Source of the DNA: a virus
Reading direction: 5' to 3' (one strand)
IMG/VR virus record: IMGVR_UViG_3300045454_000060
Coordinates: 1 to 64,000 of that record
DNA: 64,000 nt
Below the pieces are notes generated by a model. The model had not been told where the DNA came from, made no database searches, and worked only from the letters and a program-made list of their open reading frames with translations. Below are positions 21,583 through 30,300 of this stretch, piece after piece. Within the stretch, counting starts at the first letter, position 1. The number at the start of each line of letters is the position of its first letter. The translations under genes were made by a program, and so were the position numbers.

Positions 21583-22542
21583 ATGGCCTGGTTTGCGCCA
21601 GGCTGGTTCCAGGCGGGCCATTTCAATACCGGCGGCAGCAGCGGGGCAATCTCGCTCGGCGTCGCTGCTGCTGCGACCACAAGTGCCCTGGTGCGGCGGC
21701 ATCGCGGGCTCACGCTGCAGGCGAGCGCCGCCGTCTCGACGAGCGCGACGGCGATTCGACGTCGTGATGTCGCGGCTTCCCAGGCGGTTGCCGGCTCGGC
21801 CGCTGTCGTCGTGGCGCGCCGGCGTGCGGTTGCGCTGGGCGCTGCTGCCGCCATCGACACTGCGGTTCAGGTGCAGCGTCGGCGTCCAATAGGCTGTGCG
21901 GCGAGCGTCGCGGCGGGGCTCGCCGCAGGTGCCATGCGCCGACGCGCGCTGCAGGCGCAGGTCTTGGCTTCGGCGCAGGCTTCGGCCATCCCGGCCGACC
22001 AGGGTTTCATCTCGTTGCAGATGGGCGCGGCGGTGACGCTTGGCGCCATCGTGCAGCGACGTCGCGCTCTGGGGGTCACGGTCGGTGCCGGCGTCGGCAT
22101 GACGGTGTCTGATCGGCGCAGGCGCCAGGTTTCACTTGCCTCCGCCCCGTTCACGAATCTTGCGGCTCAGCCCCGTCGTCGTCGCGCTGCCGGGCTGGCG
22201 ACGGGCGCGGCGGGCATGCTCGTCGTGGCGCAGCGGCGGCGACGGCATGTTGTGGTTCATGGTGTCGCCGCCGCCGGGTTGATCGGAGCGGCGCGTCGTC
22301 GGATGCCGGTTGTGCTGCCGGCCGCCGCTGCCGCCATGCTGGAGGGCCTGGTTCGACTGCCGTTCCGCGCGCCCCCGGGCTACCGGGTCGTCGCCTCGGA
22401 GACGCTGCAGGGCGGTGCGAGGGTCGCCGCTTCGGAGACTTTGCAGAATGGCGTGAGGGTTGTCGTCTCGCAGCCTGCGTGGACGCGCATCGTGACGAGC
22501 CAACCGCGTCTCTCCGATCGCAGTCCAGACAGTCTTCAGTAG
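21583..22542 (+). CDS. Arg-punctuated 20-residue repeat protein
   Basis: 319 residues from ATG 21583. After a 37-residue leader (AWFAPGWFQAGHFNTGGSSG) the chain consists of about 11 units of 20 residues. Each opens with Arg-Arg-Arg, then about 17 small or hydrophobic residues, mainly Ala, Val and Gly. Arg triplets fall near 38, 59, 79, 99, 119, 159, 179, 199, 219, 239 and 258. The C-terminus has short 12-residue repeats (RVVASETLQGGA and variants). I know no family with this design. The position suggests a fibre; a beta-solenoid or trimeric beta-spiral is possible. Confidence 0.75.
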   Translation: MAWFAPGWFQAGHFNTGGSSGAISLGVAAAATTSALVRRHRGLTLQASAAVSTSATAIRRRDVAASQAVAGSAAVVVARRRAVALGAAAAIDTAVQVQRRRPIGCAASVAAGLAAGAMRRRALQAQVLASAQASAIPADQGFISLQMGAAVTLGAIVQRRRALGVTVGAGVGMTVSDRRRRQVSLASAPFTNLAAQPRRRRAAGLATGAAGMLVVAQRRRRHVVVHGVAAAGLIGAARRRMPVVLPAAAAAMLEGLVRLPFRAPPGYRVVASETLQGGARVAASETLQNGVRVVVSQPAWTRIVTSQPRLSDRSPDSLQ

Positions 22543-22569
22543 CGGCCGGGTTTCGCGTGCGTTAGTCAG

Positions 22570-22586
22570 TCAGCTCGGACTATAAT
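22570..22586 (+). promoter_or_regulatory. Dyad operator with consensus -10
   Basis: TCAGCTCGGA (22570-22579, one mismatch) lies 1 bp before a perfect TATAAT (22581-22586). GGAGAA and ATG 22609 follow. Confidence 0.65.
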
Positions 22587-22608
22587 ATGTGATCTGTGGA
22601 GAACCCGC

Positions 22609-22884
22609 ATGCCGCTGACCTGGCCCGCCAAGGATCCTGACGAGTTCCTTGATTACGGCATCGACTGGACCCCCCGGCTGGAGTCCAGCGAAACCATCGT
22701 GAGCGCGCTTTGGATCCCGCCGCCCGGGGTGACCACCTCGAACGCCTCCTGGGGTGACAAGGTGACTGTGATCTGGGTCGCCGGCGGCTCGCATGGCGTG
22801 ACCTATCTGTTCACTAATCGGATCACGACCAGTGCCGGGCGCATTCTCGAGGAGACCGCGAAGCTGAAGGTCAAGAACCGATGA
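22609..22884 (+). CDS. Fibre-tail adaptor-like protein
   Basis: 91 residues. FLDYGIDWTPRLESSETIVS, ALW and GDKVTVIWVAGGSHGVTYLF, then NRITTSAGRILEETAKLKV, match the small phage protein family annotated as phage fibre-tail adaptor, a beta-sandwich domain. It is preceded by GGAGAA and overlaps the next gene by 4 bases (ATGA). Confidence 0.75.
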   Translation: MPLTWPAKDPDEFLDYGIDWTPRLESSETIVSALWIPPPGVTTSNASWGDKVTVIWVAGGSHGVTYLFTNRITTSAGRILEETAKLKVKNR

Positions 22885-23672
22885 TCTGGCGTCACGCGCA
22901 GGCGCTTTCGCTCAAGTTCGCGCTTGAGACCGTTGGCGAGCCGGATGAGATCCTGGTCACACTCGAGGACGATCTTGGCGGCCTTGTCGCCACCGGCATC
23001 GGCGACGGCATCATCATCGACAGCGAGCTGAACAGCCTGCTGGTCACGATCGACGCGGCCAAGAACACGCTGCCGGGGGGCGTCGCCTCGGCGTTCCGGC
23101 TGCTGCGCGTGCGTTACCGCGCCGAGGACGAGTTTCCGGGCTGGAAGGAGCTCGAGTTCGGCTATGAGCTGTTCGCCCTGCAGGAGCTGCAGGTTCAGCG
23201 CAACAGTTTCCAGACCTACAACGAGGCTCTGGCGATCGCGCATGCCATGCACGACATCGCTCGCTTCCGCGCCGCCTCGCGCGAGGATCGCGTGCGCGTG
23301 CTGCGTCAGGCCTGGGAGGCGCTGGTGCATCTGCCGTTCGATCTGACGCTGGAGGATCGCCAGGATCGCCTCAGCGATGTGCCCTGGCGCCAGCCGGGCG
23401 ATCTGTCGCGCATGACGGCGGACGAGCTGCTGGCGCTCGATCCGCTGTTCGTGCGCGCTTTGCGGCGGGCCCAGGTGGTGGAGGCGGACGAGCTGCTCGC
23501 CGGCGACACCATCCACGCGCGCCGTCGCGACGGCCTGATGAGCTCCTCCGTGGGCGAGACCAGCCAGATGTATCGCCCGCGCAAGCCGCTCGACCTTGCG
23601 GTGTCCGTGCGGGCGCTGCGCGAGCTGCGCGGCTATGTCTCCTTCGCGGTGACACTCGGCCGCGGGGCATAG
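22881..23672 (+). CDS. Virion morphogenesis protein, 263 aa
   Basis: 263 residues of mixed structure. The N-terminal half is beta-rich (EILVTLEDDLGGLVATGIGD), and the middle is helical with an arginine-rich segment (DIARFRAASREDRVRVLRQA). It is tied by ATGA overlap to the adaptor gene and by a 1-bp gap to the next. A head-tail connector or minor head role fits the context. No decisive motif. Confidence 0.6.
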   Translation: MIWRHAQALSLKFALETVGEPDEILVTLEDDLGGLVATGIGDGIIIDSELNSLLVTIDAAKNTLPGGVASAFRLLRVRYRAEDEFPGWKELEFGYELFALQELQVQRNSFQTYNEALAIAHAMHDIARFRAASREDRVRVLRQAWEALVHLPFDLTLEDRQDRLSDVPWRQPGDLSRMTADELLALDPLFVRALRRAQVVEADELLAGDTIHARRRDGLMSSSVGETSQMYRPRKPLDLAVSVRALRELRGYVSFAVTLGRGA

Positions 23673-23673
23673 C

Positions 23674-24432
23674 GTGGACGGTGCGGCGCTGACCCGGATC
23701 GCCGAGCGTGCGTCCGGGCGCTATTCCCTGTTGCTGGCCGGGTTCCGTGACGGTCTCGAGCGCGTGATCGGTTCCCATAGTCCCGGCACCGATCGGGCGC
23801 GTCGGCGTCTGCGCGAGGAGGTCTATGGCTATGCCAGGGTCTATCTCGGCGAGGAGGTGCCGATGCTGCGCGAGGAGATTCTGGCGATCGGCCTCGGCGG
23901 CATGGAGGCGACCGATGCCGCGATCGGCGGCGTGACAAGACAGGGCAGGGGCGATGACATCGACGCGCATCTCGCCGAGCTCGCCGCCGATCTCGAGACC
24001 GCGCTGCGCCTGCAGATCGAGCGTGACGTGTCCCTGACGATGCGCGCGCTTCGGGATACGGCACTCGCCGGTGCCATCGGCAAGCGTCTGGGGCCGTCCA
24101 GGGGTGCACGCGGGGGTGCTGCCGCATCCCGACGCGCGGCGCTCTCAGGGCTCGTCTTCGAGTTCGTCGATCGTGGCGGGCGACGCTGGCCCTCGCCGCG
24201 GCATGTGCGTGTGCTCTGGCGTCAGGCGCTCGTGCTGGCCTGGAACGAGACGGCACTGCTGCGCATGGCCGAGCTCGGCATCGCTGCCGCCGAGGTGAAT
24301 CACCCCGACCCCCAGCACGGCGAGACCGGCCGGCGTTTCGCCGTGGCCGACGGTGGCTTCTGGCAGGAGTTGCGATCGGAGGTGTTCCACCCCAACAGCA
24401 ATGCCTGGCTGATCCCGGTCACTCAGTCGTGA
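23674..24432 (+). CDS. Minor head / morphogenesis-like protein
   Basis: 252 residues from GTG 23674. It is helical, with an arginine-rich first half. The C-terminal region, VLAWNETALLRMAELGIAAA and NHPDPQHGETGRRF, then FWQELRSEVFHPNSNAWLIP, resembles the end of SPP1 gp7/MuF-type head morphogenesis proteins, where an H-N-C/H-P-N-C-R pattern is common; here the Cys is missing. The stop codon lies inside the dyad promoter for the next gene. Confidence 0.55.
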   Translation: MDGAALTRIAERASGRYSLLLAGFRDGLERVIGSHSPGTDRARRRLREEVYGYARVYLGEEVPMLREEILAIGLGGMEATDAAIGGVTRQGRGDDIDAHLAELAADLETALRLQIERDVSLTMRALRDTALAGAIGKRLGPSRGARGGAAASRRAALSGLVFEFVDRGGRRWPSPRHVRVLWRQALVLAWNETALLRMAELGIAAAEVNHPDPQHGETGRRFAVADGGFWQELRSEVFHPNSNAWLIPVTQS

Positions 24433-24438
24433 TATAAT
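24423..24438 (+). promoter_or_regulatory. Dyad operator fused to a consensus -10
   Basis: TCAGTCGTGA (24423-24432) runs directly into TATAAT (24433-24438). The next ATG is at 24445, only 6 bases after the -10, so this promoter would make a leaderless mRNA. Confidence 0.6.
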
Positions 24439-24444
24439 GACCGC

Positions 24445-24798
24445 ATGGCGATCCTGTTCCCCCAGCTCACGGTGAAGCTGTTCCCCCTCAAGGGGCATGA
24501 CAGCTACGGCAAGCCGCTGCTCGACGCGCCCAGGAGTGTGCGCGTCGGCGTGGTGCGCCTGCGCTTTGGCACCGCCAAGAGTTCGGTGCGCGCCGACAGC
24601 TCGGCCAGCCGTGGGCGGGTCGATGAGTCCAACGACGAGTCCGTGCTGCTGTTCGAGCCGACCGTCGCGCCGCGCCAGGGCGAGGTCGTCGAGTGGAACG
24701 GGGCCCGGCTCAGGGTCGTGCGTGTCGAGCCACGCTACACCCTCAGCGGCGAGCTGGCGCACTACCAGGTCGATCTCAGCGCCGCCGGGGCAGTCTGA
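24445..24798 (+). CDS. Head-tail connector-like protein, 117 aa
   Basis: 117 residues, beta-rich (VGVVRLRFGTAKSSVRADSS, LLFEPTVAPRQGEVVEWNGA, RLRVVRVEPRY), like head-closure or stopper proteins (SPP1 gp16 type) that sit between portal and tail. Position before an HK97-gp10-like gene and a tail-terminator-like gene supports this. ATG 24445 follows a -10 box so closely that the message may be leaderless. The stop overlaps the next start. Confidence 0.65.
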   Translation: MAILFPQLTVKLFPLKGHDSYGKPLLDAPRSVRVGVVRLRFGTAKSSVRADSSASRGRVDESNDESVLLFEPTVAPRQGEVVEWNGARLRVVRVEPRYTLSGELAHYQVDLSAAGAV

Positions 24799-25232
24799 TG
24801 CCGGCGCGTGTGAGCAGCGATTTTGGTGGGTTCGTGGGGCGCGTGCGCCAGATCGGCGGGCGCATTCGGCGCGCGGTCAACGATCAGCTCGAACGCGAAG
24901 CCAAGATCATTCAGGATTACGCGCGGCGCATGGTGCCGGAGGAGTTCGGCAACATGGAGCGTGCGATCAAGATCGCCTCCTCCGACTATCGCCGGAGCTG
25001 GGTGATCTATGTGGACGAGACTGTGCCCGACGACACGGGCCACTACACCGTCGGGGCCTATCTGACCTTCTTGCATGAGGGCGAGTATGCGCTCGGCCCG
25101 ATCAGCCGCGCCAAGCAGGGACAGGGGGTGCGCGTCGGCCCGAAGTTCCTCGAGCGCGCCTTCAACCGTGCTGTGCGCGAGGGCATGCGGCGGCGGATTG
25201 TCGAGGCGGCGCGGCGCGCGGGGGTGCTCTGA
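24798..25232 (+). CDS. HK97 gp10-like tail-completion protein
   Basis: 144 residues. The pattern helix (GGRIRRAVNDQLEREAKIIQ), then ARRMVPEEFGNMERAIK, a strand pair, HYTVGAYLTFLHEG, YALGPISRAKQ, GPKFLERAFNRAVREGMRRR, is that of HK97 gp10/Gp13-type proteins (minor tail or neck component). ATG 24798 overlaps the previous stop (TGATG) and the stop overlaps the next start, so the connector genes are coupled. Confidence 0.75.
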   Translation: MPARVSSDFGGFVGRVRQIGGRIRRAVNDQLEREAKIIQDYARRMVPEEFGNMERAIKIASSDYRRSWVIYVDETVPDDTGHYTVGAYLTFLHEGEYALGPISRAKQGQGVRVGPKFLERAFNRAVREGMRRRIVEAARRAGVL

Positions 25233-25636
25233 TGCTGGTGATGGAGCAGGTGGCGAATCTTCTTGTTGCGGCCGGGCTCGGCACGCTCGGCAAGGATCTG
25301 TTCGTGCACGGGATGCCCGAGAGCGTGCCGGCGGGCCTGGTCGTGCTGAATCGCGTGGCTGCCAACGACATCGACTATGATCTCCCCGCCTGGCGGCGCG
25401 ACGGGTTCCAGGTGGTGGCGCGGCATGGCTCCCCGCTCGAGGCGGAGAAGCTCGCGCGTCGCGTCATGGCGGCGCTGCATTTCCACGGCTGGCGCCAGCT
25501 CGCCCCGGCCGGCGCGATGACGGTGCCGACCGACGTGCTGTTCATTCGTCCGCGCCATGAGCCGATCGTCTATCCCCGCTCCCCGGGCGATCTGCACGAG
25601 GCTTCCGTCAATTTCGACTATGCCTGCGCGGCCTGA
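25232..25636 (+). CDS. Tail terminator-like protein
   Basis: 134 residues. The alternation of helix (EQVANLLVAAG), strand (GLVVLNRVA), basic strand (GFQVVARHGSPLEAEKLARR) and helix (VMAALHF), with the late strand VLFIRPRHEPIVY, fits the lambda gpU/HK97 gp12-type fold that caps the tail tube. Position directly before the tube gene agrees. Confidence 0.7.
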   Translation: MLVMEQVANLLVAAGLGTLGKDLFVHGMPESVPAGLVVLNRVAANDIDYDLPAWRRDGFQVVARHGSPLEAEKLARRVMAALHFHGWRQLAPAGAMTVPTDVLFIRPRHEPIVYPRSPGDLHEASVNFDYACAA

Positions 25637-25650
25637 TATGGCATAATAGC

Positions 25651-25660
25651 TAAGCACTGA
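25651..25660. promoter_or_regulatory. Dyad operator
   Basis: TAAGCACTGA followed by CT (one mismatch), with a -10-like CATAAT (25642-25647) 3 bp before it. It controls the tail-tube gene. Confidence 0.55.
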
Positions 25661-25689
25661 CTGAACACCCCTAGGAGACCATTGCACCG

Positions 25690-26553
25690 ATGGCAAACGA
25701 CCCCAAGAACATCCGTCTCGGCCCCTGCCGCGTGCTCTGGGGTGGCGTGGATCTCGGGCTGACCAAGGGCGGCGTCGAGGTCGAGGTCACCACCTCCACC
25801 AAGGAGGTGATGGTCGATCAGTTCGGCGAGACGCCGGTCAACGAGTATATCACCGGGCGCAAGCTGTCGGTGCGCTGCCCGTTCGCCGAGACCGATCTGG
25901 ACACGCTGTATGCGCTGATGAAGGACGCTGGCGCCACGCTGGTCGATGACGGCATCAAGGCCTCCGGCACGATCCAGGTCGTCGCGAACCCGGTGACGAA
26001 TGACACGCTGACCGTGAACGGCACGGTGTTCACCTTCAAGACCACCGGCCTGACCGGCGTGCGCGACGTGAAGATCGGCGCCAATGCCGCGGCCACGGCG
26101 CAGAGCCTGCTGGCTGCGCTGCAGTTCTCGACCGACGCCAACGTCGTCAAGGCGAACTATGCTCTGGATGTGGCCGTCAACACCACGATCGTGGTGACTC
26201 ACGCCAAGACCGGCACCGAGGGCAACACCTTCACGCTCGCCCGCACCGGCACCGCGCTCACGGTTCCGGCCACCCTGACCGGCGGCACGGCGTCCACGCG
26301 CCGGCGCATCGAGATGAGCTCGGGCATCGGCCTGTCGCTGCTCGACAAGGCGAAGGAGCTGGTGCTGCGTCCGGTCGAGAAGGCCGACAACGACTATACC
26401 GAGGATTTCGTCGTGCCGCTCGCCGGCACCTCGGGCGCGATCCAGTTCGCCTATCAGCAGAACGAGGAGCGCCTGTTCAATCTCACCTTCGTCGGCTACC
26501 CGAACCCGACCACCAAGGTGATGTTCCTGTATGGCGACAAGCGCTCGGCGTAA
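25690..26553 (+). CDS. Major tail tube protein
   Basis: 287 residues after AGGAG. The N-terminus GPCRVLWGGVDLGLTKGGVE and VTTSTKEVMVDQFGETPVNE, then GRKLSVRCPFAETD, is a typical siphophage tube strand pattern. The tube domain resumes at about 215 (SSGIGLSLLDKAKELVLRPV, FVVPLAGTSG, NLTFVGYPN). Between them, residues about 97-205 are Thr/Ala/Val-rich and look like an inserted Ig- or decoration-like domain (NDTLTVNGTVFTFKTTGLTG). It has its own dyad promoter. Confidence 0.85.
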   Translation: MANDPKNIRLGPCRVLWGGVDLGLTKGGVEVEVTTSTKEVMVDQFGETPVNEYITGRKLSVRCPFAETDLDTLYALMKDAGATLVDDGIKASGTIQVVANPVTNDTLTVNGTVFTFKTTGLTGVRDVKIGANAAATAQSLLAALQFSTDANVVKANYALDVAVNTTIVVTHAKTGTEGNTFTLARTGTALTVPATLTGGTASTRRRIEMSSGIGLSLLDKAKELVLRPVEKADNDYTEDFVVPLAGTSGAIQFAYQQNEERLFNLTFVGYPNPTTKVMFLYGDKRSA

Positions 26554-26589
26554 TCCGGTGCGCGCCGGCGCTGCGTCGGCTATGATTGT

Positions 26590-26599
26590 TCAGCGGTGA
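26590..26599. promoter_or_regulatory. Dyad operator
   Basis: TCAGCGGTGA lies 3 bp after a -10-like TATGAT (26581-26586), so it covers the start of the chaperone/tape-measure transcript. Confidence 0.6.
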
Positions 26600-26601
26600 G
26601 T

Positions 26602-26627
26602 GTTCCCCTCCCTCGCGGGAGGGGAAC
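26602..26627 (+). repeat. Perfect hairpin in the tail-chaperone leader
   Basis: An 11-bp perfect stem (26602-26612 with 26617-26627) with a TCGC loop and no T-run, located between the operator and the ATG at 26666. It could be a partial terminator of the tube transcript or an mRNA-stabilising 5' hairpin. Confidence 0.7.
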
Positions 26628-26665
26628 GCCGCTGGAACACATGTTTTGTGAGGACGAAAGCCAAC

Positions 26666-27007
26666 ATGGCGCAGAAGGTCATTCCGCTCAATCTGGACGA
26701 GCTGACGGTTCCCACCAAGACCATTGTGCTGGATGGTGTGACGCACGTGATGCGCGAGCTCACCGTGCAGGAGTTCATCGAGCGCAGCCGCCAGGCCCAG
26801 GAGGTCGAGGCGCAGGACGCCGATCTCACCATGGCGCAGAAGATCGAGAAGATGGTCGAGGTGATCCATGACGCCTTCCCGACGCTCGCCAAGGAGCGCC
26901 TCGGCAGGCTCAGCCTGACCTACCTGACCAAGATCATCGAGTTCACCCTGAAGGCTCCCGAGGAGATCGAGCGCGAGGTCGAGGCGCAGACCAAGGGAAA
27001 CGCCTGA
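26666..27007 (+). CDS. Tail assembly chaperone (gpG-like)
   Basis: 113 residues, small and acidic-helical: NLDELTVPTKTIVLDGVTHV, then MRELTVQEFIERSRQAQEVE and MAQKIEKMVEVIHDAFPTLA. Position between tube and tape measure, and the slippery sequence near its 3' end, mark it as the lambda gpG equivalent that binds the tape measure protein. I start at ATG 26666. Most ribosomes stop at TGA 27005-27007; a fraction should shift at GGGAAAC to make the longer gpGT-like protein. Confidence 0.8.
   Translation: MAQKVIPLNLDELTVPTKTIVLDGVTHVMRELTVQEFIERSRQAQEVEAQDADLTMAQKIEKMVEVIHDAFPTLAKERLGRLSLTYLTKIIEFTLKAPEEIEREVEAQTKGNA
26995..27001 (+). promoter_or_regulatory. Slippery heptamer for -1 ribosomal frameshift
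   Basis: G-GGA-AAC, in frame after AAG, is a canonical X-XXY-YYZ heptamer (lambda G-T uses GGGAAAG). It sits one codon before the TGA of the G-like gene, and the -1 frame continues open into the next segment to 27333. Confidence 0.8.
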
Positions 27008-27333
27008 CGGGTGACCCCGACGGGGCAGGGGGCGCGATCGAGGTCGATTTCGCCTTCCTGTTCTGCCGGGTGGTCGCCCATTACGCGCTCGACCCCGAGC
27101 GCATCCTGGTGATGCCGCTGCGCCTGTTCTGGGTGCTGGCCTCCAATATCGACCGGATGCGCGCCCAGGATCAGATCGAGCTCCTCGACCTGATGATCGT
27201 CGCTCAGGCGGGCGATGTGAAGGCGAGGGGGGACATGCATCAGGCGCTGCGCGAGCGGCTCGGCACGCCGGTGCGTCATGTGAAGCCGCGCTCGTCCCGA
27301 ACCGAGATTCTCTCGGTGATCCAGGAGCTGTGA
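27001..27333 (+). CDS. T-like extension of tail chaperone, via -1 frameshift
   Basis: This frame has no good start of its own; GTG 27070 lies well inside conserved sequence. Entered by a -1 slip at 26995-27001 it adds about 110 residues (RLTGDPDGAGGAIEVDFAFL, CRVVAHYALDPERILVMPLR, FWVLASNIDRMRA), giving a fusion of about 222 residues from 26666. The first residues GDP-GAGGAIE-D-AFLF are conserved before any possible start, which supports frameshift expression. In lambda the gpGT product recruits tube subunits to the tape measure. It ends 25 bp before the tape measure gene. Confidence 0.75.
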   Translation, partial: RLTGDPDGAGGAIEVDFAFLFCRVVAHYALDPERILVMPLRLFWVLASNIDRMRAQDQIELLDLMIVAQAGDVKARGDMHQALRERLGTPVRHVKPRSSRTEILSVIQEL

Positions 27334-27358
27334 AAGGGCCCGTCAGGGTTAGACGTCG

Positions 27359-30300
27359 ATGTCGTCGGTCGGAAGTCTGAGGGTTGAGTTGGAGCTGAAG
27401 GACGGCTCCTTCACCACCCGCGTCATTCGCGCCGGAACGACGCTGAAGCAGCTCGAAGCCCAGGTCGGCGGCACTGTGGTCGCGGTGCGTCGGCTTGATA
27501 CCGTCATGGCCAGCCTGGGCGAGCGTGTGCGCAATGTCGTGCTCACGCTCGGTCTGGCGCGCGCCGCGGTCGAGAATCTTCACTCGGTCTTCGGCGCCTG
27601 GGCCGTCAACATCATCAAGATCAACGCCGAGCTCGAGCGCTCGGAGGTGCTGCTGCGCGGGCTCTCGAATGCGGCCACCGAGGCCGGGCGAGCCGCCGAG
27701 GCAGCGCGGGGTGTGCAGGATCTGCTGACCCTCGCGTCCCAGTCTCCGTTTGGTCTGACGGGGTTGCAGGACGCTTTCGTCAAGCTGCGTGCGGCCGGGA
27801 TCGAGCCGACCAGGGATGCACTGGTCTCCCTGGTCGATGCCGTGGCCGCCGCCGGCGGCACCGAGGAGCAGCTCAAGCGTGCCGCCATCGCCATGCAGCA
27901 GATGGCGGGCAAGGGCGTGATCTCGATGGAGGAGCTGCGCCAGCAGCTCGGCGAGGCGGTGCCGCGCGCGGTCGAGCTGATGGCGCGGTCGATGAACATG
28001 TCCATCGGCTCCCTGGTGGACAAGGTGTCCCGCGGCCAGGTTGAGGCCAAGGGAGCCCTGGCCAGCTTGGCGGCCGAGTTCGAGCGCACCTTCGGGGGTG
28101 CTGCGATCGAGCGCATGGATACGTTCGACGGCAAGCTTGCTCAGCTCGACGTGGCCTGGAAGCGCTTCGCACTCGAGTTCGGTCGCAATGCCGAGAACGG
28201 CGGCTTCTTCCAGTCCGTGAAGGATGCAATCGACGAGCTGATCGACGGGCTCGGGTCGAATCAGGCTGCGGTGTTCGCGCGGGAGCTGAACGAGACGCTC
28301 GAAGGTCTCGTCGAGGGCTTCGTCAGCGTCACGCGCACGATGATCGCCTGGCGGGAGGAGATCGCGATCGCCGGGCGCGCTTTGCTGGTCTTTTTCGCCA
28401 TCACGCGGGGTTATGCGGCCCTTGTCGGTCTGCTGACTGCCCTGCGTGCGGTGACGCTGGCCTTTGCTGCGCTGCCGGGTCGCATTGCCGCCGCGACCAC
28501 CGCACTGTCCGCGTTCCGCGTGGCGGCAGCCGGTGCTGCGGCACCGGCCGCAGTCGGTGCCATCGCTCAGATGGCCTCCAGCCTGACCAGTCTTGGCGGC
28601 GCGGCGCTCGGCGCGTTCAATCGCATGTCCATGTTTGGCCGGCTGATGTTCACGTTCAGTTCGGTTGGTCTGGTTATCGGGGGCCTGAGCCTTCTGGCTC
28701 AGGCGCTGGAGTGGATCGGCATCACGGCCGATCGCTCGGCCGAGGCGATCGAGCGCCTGAAGATGGGCGCGAATGACGACGAGACCGTGCGCAGGGCAAG
28801 TGAGCGCGCTGCCGCTCTGGCGCGCGATATCGACAAGCTGACGAAGGCCGAGAAGGGTTACGATGAACTTGTGAAGGCTCGCGCCCAGAGCACTTTTAGT
28901 GCACCGGGTGTCGGTGATCTTGAAACGAGTTCATTGACGATATATGGCGGTGTGAGGCGCGGTCTAAGCACGTTTGAACAAAGTCGCGATCGCATCACCG
29001 CCGAGCTTGAACGACTTCGGCGCGAGCGCGCTCAGCTTATGGCTGATATCGAAGGTGCAAACAGTGCGCGCGAGGATCAGCGCGCGGAGGTGATCGCGCA
29101 GCGTCGCATCGCGGCGGTGCGGCGCGAAAGCCGTTCGGTCATTGCCGCCTACGATCAGATGTTCAAGGAGATTCAGGAGCGGCGCAACCAGTTCGAGCGC
29201 GAGGACAAGACGACCGATTCCGATCGCATCCTGGCGCTCAATGCCGAGGCGATGGAGAAGCGCGCGCAGTTCTATCGTGACATGATCGCGATCGCCGAGC
29301 GCGCCTTGAACGAGGAGACCGAAAAGCAGCGACAGGCGCTTGAGAGAAGGGATGAGCTTGAAGCATCCCATCGGGGCCGGTCGATCGAGCGTTTGAATGA
29401 GTATATCGCCGACATTCGTCGCAGGCAGGAGGCGGCGAATCTGGAAGGCAACCCGGCGATGCTGACGGGCGCCAATCAGCGGCAGATCGACGAGGCCGAG
29501 CGTCGCATCGCGTTCATGAAGGCTCGCATCGAGGAGCTGCGCGCCGAGATCACTCGCGGCAATCCCGAGCTTGCCAAGGCGCAGACGCTGCTCGCTGAGC
29601 TCGCCAAGATGCAGGGTCTGCCGGACAGGACCAAACAGAGCTTCATCGAGGTCGCGACCGAGCTCGGCGAGGTTGAGCAGGCGGCCAAGCTCGCACGGCG
29701 CGAGATGGTGCTGATGCGTCAGATCGACAGCGGGCTCGATCGCGCGCGTGCCGATGTCGAGCGCTATACCGCGGCGCTGACTGATCCCACCTTGCCGGAG
29801 GCGCAGCGCAACTTCATCACCTTCGAGCGGCAGATGATCGCTGTGCTGCGCGAGCTTGGCACCGTGCTGGATGTCGAGAGCGAGAAGTTCAAGGAGGCCG
29901 CCGACAGGATCAACGAGGCGGTGCGTCTGGCGCGCACCGCAGCGAATCTGAGCACTGTCGAAAGCTATCTGAGTGGCGCGGACAGCGCTCGCGCCCGTGC
30001 GGCCGAGCGGGGGCCCGAGCGCGCCGCGATCCAGCGTCGACTCGCCGAACAGGCGCGCGATCGTGCGCTCGAGGCCAATCTGCAGGCCGTGCTGGACGGC
30101 GGCGTGAACAAGGCCAAGGAGATTCTGGGCGCCTTCCATGACTACATCGCTGCGATCGAGGCCGATTCCAGTCGCGCCCTGGCCTCCGCCGGAGCTCGCC
30201 TGGAAAGCCATCTGACGCGCCTGCAGGGGCGCCTGGCCGATCTCGCCGACGAGGTGCAGGGCGGGGCGGGCGAGTGGGCCAAGTTGAACGCCCAGCTCAG

